Source: Polytrichum commune
Lineage: Eukaryota > Streptophyta > Polytrichopsida > Polytrichales > Polytrichaceae
Assembly: GCA_950295325.1 (NCBI GenBank)
Contig: OX485808.1
Coordinates: forward strand, 25,380,527-25,444,526
Direction of reading: 5' to 3'
DNA: 64,000 bases
This document shows, piece after piece, positions 46,373 to 56,282 of this stretch. Position 1 is the first letter of the stretch; each line of letters starts with the position of its first letter. The notes beneath the pieces are model-generated. The model had not been told where the DNA came from and made no database searches. It saw only the letters and a program-made list of their open reading frames with translations. The position numbers and the translations under genes were made by a program.

Positions 46373-48073
46373 ATGAAGTTTTTCTCATAAAGTTGTTTTA
46401 GAATAGCCCATCGGATCCTATCTGGTTGTTGCATGGTCACTCTTAAAGTGGAAGCCAAACCTTAAGCATATTTTTGTCCATTTTCTTAATATATTAAAAT
46501 TCAAAAGAAAAGTGGGAGGGTGATATTTATCAAATGAAACCTCAATCTTGGAATCCGCATCATTCATGTGCGAAGATGAGCCATTTAATTATGTGCTAAT
46601 TCTTTCTAGGATTCATGTCTACGAATCCTTGTTTTGTCTACTCGTTGACACCCAAATATTATGTAACTTCTATGTCTTCTCCACATGGAATTATTTGAGA
46701 CATATCCTTGAGAAATGAGAGTTGTGCGTGAGAGTTGAGATGTTGCATTTGACTTTTGAGATCATGAATATTAAAACCATTTGTAATGTGCCAAAAACAT
46801 ACATGGTCATATTCTATACTTATGGGACTTCGATCTTAACAAGGTGGGGTCAAAAATGTTAATTCCTTAGAGTAATGGAGTGTAGTGGCCTCATTTTTAC
46901 ACATTATAAAAGTAAACATGGTGTTTCCCTTTTATCTTTGGAGATTAGGATTATTTACCATGGTCAATATCGACATGAGTCTATGGTTTGACGTGCGATG
47001 AGCACTTGATTGATTCAAGTAGTTTCATATTCATAGTGAAGAAATTCCTTAAAATGAAGGTAAAATTAAAAGGAGGAAATATTAAATCTAAAATAATGGA
47101 AATACAAAATCTCCATTAGTTCTTTTTGGAACTTAACCTTCGACCGTTGCTTCGCAACTTAGTGCGGAATTAAAACAACACTCTTTTAAGTATCAAGTTG
47201 GTTACTTGCTCAAAGATATACTGATCTTCCATCTCTAGGTTGTGAAGTTTAAGTATGTGGTGTTAATCCATCTTTAAGTTGAACAATAACGACTTTAATG
47301 TGACGTCGTAATGTAAACTAATAGGAGCACTTTTTCCTATTGGTCATGATGGAACACATGCTTGGATTGGAGAAAAACGTTCTCTATTTGGTGTTGAAAA
47401 TCAAGACTTAAAATAAAGAGAACAACAAATATGGGAAATTTAAAAATATCATTTGGATTTAGTACATGGCAAATCTATAATTTTTTCATGGGAGATAATC
47501 TTTTAGAAATATCTTTGGCTAGAGTCTAGTTTCTTTCCCATGAGGTGGAAGGGTGTTGAGATGTCATGGGTTTCCCATCGTGGTAGATCTTATCCATGGG
47601 TTAATATTATTTGATCATTGCCTAAGTAAAATTCCTCTTAGTCAACTTCCTCTTGGATCAAAAAATAAGTTATGATACGTGTTGGTTGAGACTTAGCTTC
47701 AATTTAGAAGTCAAATGATGTTTTTTTTTAACAATCAAGTGATTTGGAAACCTCTTTGTTGGTTGGCCAATTCAAAGATGATAAATACTCTCATATTAGT
47801 ATTGCCTAGTCCATATCAATTACTTGGAAATGGAGGTGCAAATCATAAAAATGTTTGTTGGTCGTCGATAGATGCATATCTAGGAATTGAAGGATAAGAC
47901 TGCCAATTCTACTAAGTTATAGTATTAGCTTTATTTTGACGAATTGAACTTGGATTTGAGGACATGGCTAAGAGAGTGGTTATTAAGGAGCTTAATATGG
48001 AGTGACCACACGATCGCAACATAGTTACGCACCCTTCATTTGAACCTTCATCAGATTGTTTTGGAAGTGTAAA
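46373..48073. other. repeat-like AT-rich flank of the gypsy element
   Basis: No frame, RNA gene or terminal repeat could be supported. The sequence is AT-rich with scattered short runs of A or T. Confidence 0.4.
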
Positions 48074-48584
48074 TATTGGATTTTTTAGGCATAGAGAAAA
48101 ATAACATTAAGGACAAGAAAATCACGACATAGAAACCTTGTAAACAAACATAGCTCTCACCCTTATTAAACCCGTAAGGCTGAGGCCTTGATACAAGAAG
48201 TCATAACTCTAATCTATCACTCAAATCTATCCTATGTCAACTATTACTATTCTAAGCACTCCAAGAAGGTGTCGGACCCTTCACCGAGAACCCTTATATA
48301 CTATGAAATAGGAAGTTATACAAGAAATATCCTAAATCTACTTACTCGTAGATACGACTCATAAATCCATCACAACCTAGATATAACTAATATAGAAATC
48401 CCTACCTCATCAAGTTGATGAGGTGTAGGCTTTGTCACCGTTCTATCAACTTGGACATGGACAAGTAATGGCCACTCGACACATATTTTCTAGAACTTCT
48501 CACAAAGTTTTAACAATTTTACCTACTTTTTAATCCTAAGTAAATCTCCATAATGCTAGTGAATCCACAATTTTACCCCTAACA
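48074..48584 (-). repeat. 3' LTR of the gypsy element
   Basis: The 511-bp copy differs from the 5' LTR by a 13-nt insertion, which creates a short tandem of (A)AATCTATC units, and by scattered substitutions. Its plus-strand start is TATTGGATT, so the terminal TG has mutated to TA. Confidence 0.95.
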
Positions 48585-48599
48585 TTTATCCCCACACTT
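48585..48599 (-). promoter_or_regulatory. polypurine tract
   Basis: Directly next to the 3' LTR the minus strand reads AAGTGTGGGGATAAA, a purine-rich tract where plus-strand DNA synthesis of LTR retrotransposons starts. Confidence 0.75.
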
Positions 48600-48626
48600 A
48601 TAGCGAAATCCGCCATCAGAATTTTC

Positions 48627-49459
48627 CTAGTCTAAGAAGTCTACATAAGTTTTCTTCAACTTGTTATAATTAACCCGATCCGAGTAATTTGTACCATTGG
48701 TCGCAAAAACTTCCTTAATTTCGTACGGTCCAAACCACTTAGGTAGTAGTTTTTTGTGAGCTCTACGAAAATGCCTCAAGTCGTACATCATCACCAAATT
48801 TCCGGTTTTAAACACCTGCTTCTCACCTTTACATCCCACGCCACCTTTATTTTTGCTTAAGCAATCTCAATTGCTTGACTTGCCCTCAATTGGACCTCGT
48901 CCAATTCGTTGAGTTGTATTAACTATCTTTGTTGTGACTCATCCAAATCCAACCGTGTTTTAGTAGCGGTGCGAAGGGTCATGAGTTCGTCTTCTATGGG
49001 AAGCAAAACCTCAATACCATAGGCTAAACGAAAGGGAGCAAACCCCGTAGCCGTTTTGAATGTTAAATTGTATACCCACATTGCATGATGAATCTTGAGA
49101 TCCCAATCACTAGCATTTGCCATTGTTTCTGTTTTTTTCGCAATCATAGAACATAACGTCTTATTCGTTCGTTCTACTAACCCGTTTGTACTAGGTTTAT
49201 ACATAGTTGTAAACTTATGTTTGATTGCTAATCGTTCCATCAAATCCTTTCAAATGTCACTTGTGAATTGAGGTCCATTATCCGATACCATCTGTAAAGG
49301 AATACCAAAACAAATGACGATACGTTCGTACACAAACCTCGTTACCTCATTTTTTACCGAAAATTTTAAAGCACGAACTTTGGCAAATTTTGTGAGATAA
49401 TCCATAACAACAACAATGAAATGATGTTCCCTCTTGGTGACCGGCAAATGACCCATCAA
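48627..49459 (-). pseudogene. integrase catalytic core and GPY/F C-terminal module
   Basis: The first segment (49459-49250) has the first two acidic residues of the DDE triad, in VVMDYLTKFAKV and MVSDNGPQFTSDI. The next (49243-48923) has the third, in YKPSTNGLVERTNKTLCSMI, followed by FAPFRLAYGIE. A last segment (48839-48627) has KWFGPYEIKEVF, the GPY/F module typical of chromo/Tat-type gypsy integrases. The segments are separated by stops or frame changes. Confidence 0.82.
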
Positions 49460-49499
49460 ATCAATACCCCAGTTCTAGAATGACCCTAATGGGAGAATA

Positions 49500-50117
49500 A
49501 GATGCAACTTACCGCTCACCGTGAATTTATTAGCGAATGTTTGATACACTTCGTAACGTTTGCAGTAGTCAAAAATATCCTTGAACATCGTCGGCCAATA
49601 GTATCATGTCGCAAGGATTTTATCCATTGTAACTCGTCGGGCAAAATGTCCCCTACAAAAACCTTCATGGAACTCTCGTAACAATTTTGGAACAACCGTT
49701 CTTTCCACTGTACGACGGAGAATACCATATCTCCCGCAAAAATAAAACAATTGACCTATCAAGGTATAAGATCGACTCTTATGTGCGATTCTCGTCCTTA
49801 TCTGTTTGGTTACACCATTTGAAAAATTCATACCTTTGAAATATCGAATGATATCCTTATACTCCTCCGGTTCATTCTCAATGTCTACCGCCATTAACAT
49901 TACGTCTAAAAAAATCGTTGTCTTCGGAGACGGCTCCCACCTTTTTCTCCATTCGTGAAAGAAAATCAACATTTCCATGTTTCGTACCCGTGCGATGAAC
50001 AATTTCCAAGCCAAATTTTTGAAGCAAAATTATCGACCGTACAATTCTTTCCATCACATTTGGTTTGTTGAGAACATAAACCAATGCTTGATGGTCCGTC
50101 ACCACCGTGGTTTTCAT
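49500..50117 (-). pseudogene. RNase H end and integrase N-terminal part
   Basis: VVTDHQALVYVLNKPN and VHRTGTKHGNVDFLSRM (50117-49960) are the RNase H C-terminal blocks of gypsy elements. The following frame (to 49604) includes FHEGFCRGHFARRVTMDKIL, the His-His half of the integrase zinc finger. The second CxxC is not intact. The two frames overlap in different phases, so there is at least one frameshift. Confidence 0.78.
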
Positions 50118-51900
50118 CCCTAGTAAGTAATGTTAAAAAAATTTCAATACGAAAATAACTCCCAGCCCTTTTCGTTCTGAAATCGTATAATTCATCTCAG
50201 CTGGTGTGAGTTGTCTACTAGCATAGTAGATGGGGTGGTCGTATCCATCCTCATCCAACTGTGCTAAAGTTGCACCTACTCTTTCTCTTTATGCATCCGT
50301 AAAAACTAAAAATTGTTTCTTCCAATTCGGAGTTCATAAAATTGGTTCCGAGAGAAATGTTTGCTTGAGTTTTTTTTAAGTTTCTAACGCATCTGGCGTA
50401 CTTTGTGGAGGGGGAGCATTGTCTTTCAATAATCTAATTAAAGGTTTAGCGATCATAGCGTACCACTTAATGAATCGGCGATAGTAACCTGTAATTCCCA
50501 AAAATGCTCTAACTTCACGTTTAGTAGTAAGAAATGATGATTATAAAATAATCTCTATATTCTCCGGATCGGTATTTATTCCCGCCTTGGATACGATGTG
50601 ACCAACTAAACGTCTAGATGGAAATCAAATTTTTATTTTTTCTGTATTAACTGTGATTATTGCCTCATCTAAGCGTTTCTCCAAATGTAAAGCCCGATCT
50701 TCATAAATTCCAAAATCATCCATAAATACTTATACAAAATATCCTAAATATGATTCTAAGATTTTGTTCATTAGCCTTTGAAAGGTAGTTGGAGCATTGC
50801 AAAACCTAAATGACATTACCTCATAACAAAATGTGCCCCATAGATTAGTGAATGTGGTCTTGATTTGATTTTCAGGTGCGATCTTCACTTAATGATATCC
50901 ACTATATTTGTCCGTAAATGAATACAATTCATGGCCTCCCACCTCCTCTAGAATTTTATCGCAAAATAGAATGGGATATCGATTTTTCTTCGTAACATCA
51001 TTGAATTTCTTGTAGTTCACGCAAATCCTCAATTATCCATTTTTCTTTGGAGCTAAGGTAATTGGAGATATCCACTCAGTATTCTCCACCGGTCGGATTT
51101 TAATTTCAATCCAGCTTCTAACAAATTTTCCAATTTTACCTTCGCCACTTCGACGTATTTGGGATTTATGCGGTAAGATTTTTGCCTTATCGCCTTTGCG
51201 TTTTCTACGAGCTTAATTTTTTGCGTTTCTAAAGAGACTTCACGTAAATCCTTATAATTGAAGGCAAAATATATATATAAACTTACGCAAAAATTTGTGA
51301 AAATGTTCACACTCTTGAGGAAATAATTATGTTTCCAATCGAATTTGATTCAACCGCCATACTATTTTTTCATCTGACAAAACCAGATTCTGCTTTATAC
51401 GTTTTGTATGAAATTGTCTTTGTGATGAAACTTCTCGCTTTGGAACTGCTTCAATTGCGTAGAGTCCAACTTCGTCATCCGAAGAATCATCTGTGTAAAT
51501 TCTTTTGGACTCTGAATCGTCAGCTTCTAGCGAATCAAAGTCGGATTCTTCAAATGTCGGTGCTCCTCCTAGAAGGACAAACGGAATTCGTTGCCGATAT
51601 GGCCCTTTCCCGATTGTAATGTACCATTTGCCCCAATAATTCCGCACGTGTGCTTTTGTAAGCTATGGCCGACCTAAGATCATTGGATATGATCCATCAT
51701 CTTCTAACATCACATAAAAATTCAAGGCCGTAGAAATTCCTAAGACATTGATATACACGTTGGATATCATACCTTGAGGTTTGCAAATTTTTTATTGGCC
51801 ATTTTCAAGGTAATTGACAAAGGTCTCTAAATTTCGAGGCCGATGTACCTCATTGTCAGAATAGTTATTACATTGACATCCACTTCTCCATCCACTAAAC
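50118..51900 (-). pseudogene. protease and reverse transcriptase remnants
   Basis: A protease-like block, GLVDGEVDVNVIT, lies near 51890-51850, with Asp-Gly at the position of the catalytic Asp-Ser/Thr-Gly. It is followed by YPMILGRP near 51690. The reverse transcriptase starts with YRINPKYVEVAKVKLENLLE (51170) and continues through LRICVNYKKFNDVTKKNRYP, a VMSFRFCNAPTTFQRLMNKI block and the catalytic pair in FMDDFGIYED (about 50730). These parts are in different frames or separated by stops, so no full-length enzyme can be made. Confidence 0.8.
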
Positions 51901-52334
51901 CCCTCTCAACATTGAGCCATTACATCAAATATCTATGATCGGATCATAGTCTTGTTGAACCGCAATTGTATTGAGTAATTGAGGAATGGATGAAACCTTG
52001 TCTGTAGATAGACTCTTTCTCAATTCCTTGTGAATTGATGGAACCATGGCCACGAGTTGTCCAATTGTGGTGTCTGCTTTCTTAACTGCCACGTCATCCA
52101 AAATCAAATACGAACCTTGGTTTTTTTAAATTGGAAAATCATGAAAACCTAACCGTCTCCGTCGAGATTTCTTCGATCCCTTGTCCATTGCCATCTTTTT
52201 TATCCGTTTTACGCTTCGTATTTGGAATTATTTTTGTATTCGTTTTGTCGCCATTACATCGACCTCATGACGCAAAGATTGTTCGAAATTTGCAATCGGC
52301 TTCTTCCGAGTCTCATTTTGAATCTCAACCAGAT

Positions 52335-53190
52335 TCACACGACCTTTACCTTTGTCATCCACAAAAGTAATTTGTCTTGATGAAGGTCCCCCGTTGCATC
52401 ACGATTCGGACAATTCCTCGAAATATGGCCCATTTCCTTGTAAGCGTAACATTGCACTTTGTTTAAATCTCGTTCCGGATTACGGAAAGTCCGCGGTTGA
52501 AGGAAATAAACACTGAGTTGTGTCATTTGCGACACAAGTTGTTCCATAGCGGCCTCCATTATCGAAGGTGTGTTGGATGGATGAAGCGTACTTGTCAAAG
52601 ATGAAACCCGCAATGAAGTTGGATGAATATCCGCTGTATTTTTCGGTGGTATTATCGGTGTCGAGTAAAAACTAGCCTTCTTCTTTTCGGCAATGCGGAT
52701 AACATCCTCCAAAGTATTGACACCCTCATACATTTGTTGAAGTAACTCGGGTAGCAACCTCATCATGAAATGTTTTACCACCAATGTCTTAATTCCTTCG
52801 AAAATTGGATTTTCGGCACTATATCATTGGGCGCGTCAATTCCGAGTAATCTGAACGGACAACCCTTGTACTCTATCCGTGTAATACTTCACCTTCTCTA
52901 ACACTCATTGTTTGACTTGACTTAGCTCACAAATAAGTATCTCGTAAGAATTTTTTTTACCAAACTCCGTGATCAAACCTACATTCAAATGTTTCCAAGA
53001 TAACTTGGTAGCCTCTGGTTGTCTCTCATACCATTGACAAGTTTTTCCCTCAGGAAACTCCGGCGAAAAATGTGACCCAATTTTCCATTGTTCTACTCCC
53101 TGTACTTATACATGCCCTTTTGTAATTTCTTAAAAATGACTCTGAATCTTCATCCTTCACCCCTTTGAATATTGGGATCGTCATTACAAC
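52335..53190 (-). pseudogene. gag remnant with mutated zinc knuckle
   Basis: The upstream part (about 53165-52880) has the retrotransposon gag core, recognisable by FLRNYKRACI, CQWYERQPEATKLSW and an LITEF block, and contains in-frame stops. The downstream part (52784-52335, open) has CYAYKEMGHISRNCP. The CCHC knuckle of gag would be C-x2-C-x4-H-x4-C, but the second cysteine position is Tyr, so zinc binding is probably lost. Gag forms the particle and packages the RNA in active elements. Confidence 0.8.
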
Positions 53191-54498
53191 CCCTCCTCTT
53201 ACGACCCAACTCTTCCAACTATTATAAATACTGAAAGGTCAATTTAGCACCTCACCATCTCAAAAAAATCGGAAAAAAACCGGATAGCTATATGTATGTA
53301 TTTCACTCTCTCCGTCAAGTAACTTGATCCACGAGCCCCTAACATCTAATGTCCTCCAAACTATCCCCCCTTCCATATGTGTTAAACCGATACTTGCTTG
53401 AGGCCCCTTAAAAACATCCCAAAAAACGTCATTGTGCAAATCAAAGGCAAATTTCATAATATCACAACTCCTACATAATTACTATGAATGCCTTCAAATT
53501 TTAACCGTAAGTAAATAACATAATAAAAAATTATCTTCCAAAATTTCAACTCCATCTGATTTATTGCCTAAAAGTTATACCATTTTTTGTGTGCTGCTCT
53601 CAGATAAAGTTCAGAATATGATAGCTCGTTCTAACTTATTCGAAATGCCTTGAAATATTAACCGTAAGTAGAAACACTAAGCACAAAGCATCTCATAAAC
53701 TTTTGAGCCTATCCCATTTTCTGTCCGAAGGTTATGCCTGTTTCAATGTGCAAATCTACCAAAACTTCATAATATCATAACTGCCTCCCACTTACTCCAA
53801 ACGCCTTCAGATTTTGACAATGATCACAAAACCCAATTGTATACGACCCTCTAAAATTTCAACCCATTATCATTTTCTGACCAAAAGTTATGGCCCTTCC
53901 AACCTTGACTACTAACAAGACCCCCCCTCGTTGTCGTGAAGCAAACTTTTTAATGTCATGAAACAAAGTTTTACAAAAATAAAAAAATAAAAAACTTTTA
54001 CAAGAATAGATAGTATAAGGAAAGGTTATGAGTGATCACCTAGTTGTCTTGAAATAATGGGTTGCCTAAAGTTAGATAGTTGATAGTTATTCATTGAAAA
54101 TTTCTTAGAAGATAGAGAGTTGTCTTAAGTTAATAGTTAAAAGTCAGTTGATTGGTAGCTATCTATAGAAAGTTGTTTAGAAGATAGTGAGTTATCTTAA
54201 GTCAATAGTTAAGAGTTAGATAGTTGAGAGTTGTCTATAGGAAGTTGCTAAAAAAAGTAAGTTGTCTTAAGTTAGGTGTATGGATGTCTCCAATGCGAAT
54301 GGATATATAAAGATGGGGAAGAGGAAGTCTTCTCTCTCCTTCAAATAGTTTCCACACTCTCATGTTTTCGTCAAGTTTTGAATTTCATTTTTCCCATCCT
54401 TAACTTAGTCTAATTGCAGCTAGGAACCCCGCGTTTTCCTATAGCTAAGTTCTCTATCTGACACTGTGTAACGGCCATCAAGACGTTACCAACTCGGG
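52790..54498 (-). other. 5' leader and gag upstream part of the gypsy element
   Basis: Apart from the gag core up to about 53190, this leader holds no recognisable frame. It contains several similar sentences around 53460-53900 (variants of ATATCATAACT...CC...AAATGCCTTCA.ATTTTAACCGTAAGTA), that is three or four diverged copies of a roughly 140-bp unit. Confidence 0.45.
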
Positions 54499-54515
54499 TC
54501 CCGGCAACGGAACCA
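54499..54515 (-). promoter_or_regulatory. primer binding site, tRNA-Asp-like
   Basis: Four bases inside the 5' LTR the minus strand reads TGGTTCCGTTGCCGGGA. The usual site for plant tRNA-Asp primers, common in Tat/Athila-type gypsy elements, is TGGCGCCGTTGCCGGGGA, so this differs at two positions and by one missing G. The match to tRNA-Asp is inferred from memory of that consensus. Confidence 0.75.
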
Positions 54516-54518
54516 AAA

Positions 54519-55016
54519 TGTTGGGTCTTTTAGGCATAGAGGGAAATAACATTAAGGACAAGAAAATCACGACATAGAAACCTTGTAAACAAACATAGCT
54601 CTCACCCTTATTAAACCCGTAAGGCTGAGGCCTTTATACAAGAAGTCATAACTCTAATCTATCCTATGTCAACTATCACTATCCTAAGCACTCCAAGAAG
54701 GTGTTGGACCCTTCACCGAGAGCCCTTATATACTATGAAATAGGAAGTTTTACAAGAAATATCCTAAATCTACTTACTCGTAGATACGACTCATAAATCC
54801 ATCACAACCTAGATATAACTAATATAGAAATCCCTACCTCATCAAGTTGATGAGGTGTAGGCCTTGTCATCGTTCTATCAACTTGGACATGGACAAGTAA
54901 TGGCCACTTGACCCATATCTTCTAGAACTTACCACAAAGTCTTAATAACTTTACCTACTTTCTAATCCTAAGTAAATCTCCATAATGCTAGTGAATCCAC
55001 AATTTTACCCCTAACA
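54519..55016 (-). repeat. 5' LTR of the gypsy element
   Basis: The 498-bp repeat runs from TGTTGGGTCT to CCCCTAACA on the plus strand, so it keeps the TG...CA ends. It is the 5' LTR because the element's genes read on the minus strand. Confidence 0.95.
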
Positions 55017-56261
55017 TAACATTTGATTTTATGTAAGTAAAATATCTTTGGAATGTTTGCAACCATTATTTGGCTCTTTAGGTATTTGGTGGCTAGCATG
55101 GGAGGTGGTGTACATGGAATTGACAAGGAATGTATACTCTAAGTTACCCCTACCCACTTCTTTGCAAAAGTGATAATACACTTTATTGGAGAAGAATTTA
55201 AGGGGAGGTTTATCATTGTTGGAAGTTCAAGAGGGCAACAAAGTCACTAACTCGCTCCATGAGGGGTTGTTTACACCATGGATTTTGAAGTCGCCCCAAG
55301 GTTTTGTAAAATATGTAATTGGTTGTTGAACTCTTCTTGAGATCACTTTGATTTACACCAAGGAAAAAAATGTTAGAGTGACCATGAAGTTTGAGGTTTC
55401 CAAAAGACATATTTTAAAACCTACGTTATGCATTGACATGGTCAAACGGGTTTTGTGGTGGGAGAGGCAAAAGAGGTGCTCTAGTAGGAAAAGGCAAGGG
55501 CTCATGGCAAAGAAATATTGTTATGATAAAATTTTAATGAAATTTCTTTTGGGGAAGAAAAATATGGTCAATTGCTTATTTATTTAATTTTCAAAACTGC
55601 GCTTTTGAAACATATATTAAAAAAAACTAGCACATTCACTTTTGGGTGCATGGTCATTCCTCGTAATCCACATTCGGTTTACACCTAGTGAGGGGCCCCA
55701 AAAGCTTTGTAAATAGATTTTTAAGAAATCATACCATGAAAGTGGGAGCATGGGAAAAGGCCATCTTCCATGGTCCGACTTCATGGCCCATGCTGTAAAG
55801 CGGCCCTAAGAGGCATAATCCACCATTTGGAGGGCCTCATGTGTCATATTTCCCACCGTATACGGTACCTAGATGGGGCCTGAAATTCCAGTTACAACTT
55901 TCTCCAACTTATGATATTCGGAATGCAACTTGGAATGAGGTCGCCACATCGCATTTCAGACATGTGTGATTGAGCTGAACCCCCAAGTTACGCCATGTGG
56001 GGTGGGGGGTTAAGTCACCAATGTAGTGACGCTTGCGCATGGGGTGGCCACTTTCTCTTCTTGCAACGAAGCTGCGAAGTTGAGCATTCGGTTTCCGGCT
56101 CCGGGTCCGGGTCACAGTAAGAATCGGATTTATTAGGTTTCAACCTTTGTCTGTGCAGTGCTGGGATTCGAGGTTCTTTACGCGAGTCCATTAGGATCCG
56201 GCGTCTTGGCAATAATGTAGCGGCTATCCCACAGGCTGAGGTGTAAAAATTCACGTGTCAA
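55017..56261. other. flank between the gypsy element and DDRGK1
   Basis: No gene is recognised up to about 55.9 kb. The last part, 55.9-56.26 kb, is more GC-rich and probably contains the DDRGK1 promoter. Confidence 0.4.
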
Positions 56262-56270
56262 TTAGGGTTT
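56262..56270 (+). promoter_or_regulatory. telo-box (TTAGGGTTT) just before DDRGK1
   Basis: TTAGGGTTT lies 12 bp before the DDRGK1 ATG. The telo-box (AAACCCTAA on the other strand) is common around transcription starts of plant genes for translation and growth. So close to the ATG it would fall in the 5' UTR or mark a very short leader. Confidence 0.6.
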
Positions 56271-56282
56271 GGGGGACCAGCG

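Larger units (their letters stand above)
48074..55016 (-). mobile_element. full-length, inactive Ty3/gypsy LTR retrotransposon
   Basis: Two LTRs (48074-48584 and 54519-55016) enclose 5.9 kb. Read on the minus strand this holds gag, protease, reverse transcriptase, RNase H and integrase, the order of Ty3/gypsy. Hand alignment of the LTRs gives about 22 substitutions in 498 positions, mostly transitions, and one 13-nt length difference, so about 95.6% identity. A primer binding site follows the 5' LTR and a polypurine tract precedes the 3' LTR. All genes are broken by stops and frameshifts. No clean 5-bp target duplication is visible: the flanks GTAAA (48069-48073) and TAACA (55017-55021) do not match. 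Confidence 0.95.

Noticed and set aside
48069-55021. 5-bp target duplication for the gypsy element
   Set aside because: The flanking pentamers GTAAA and TAACA differ, so I do not claim a duplication; either mutation or rearrangement could explain this.
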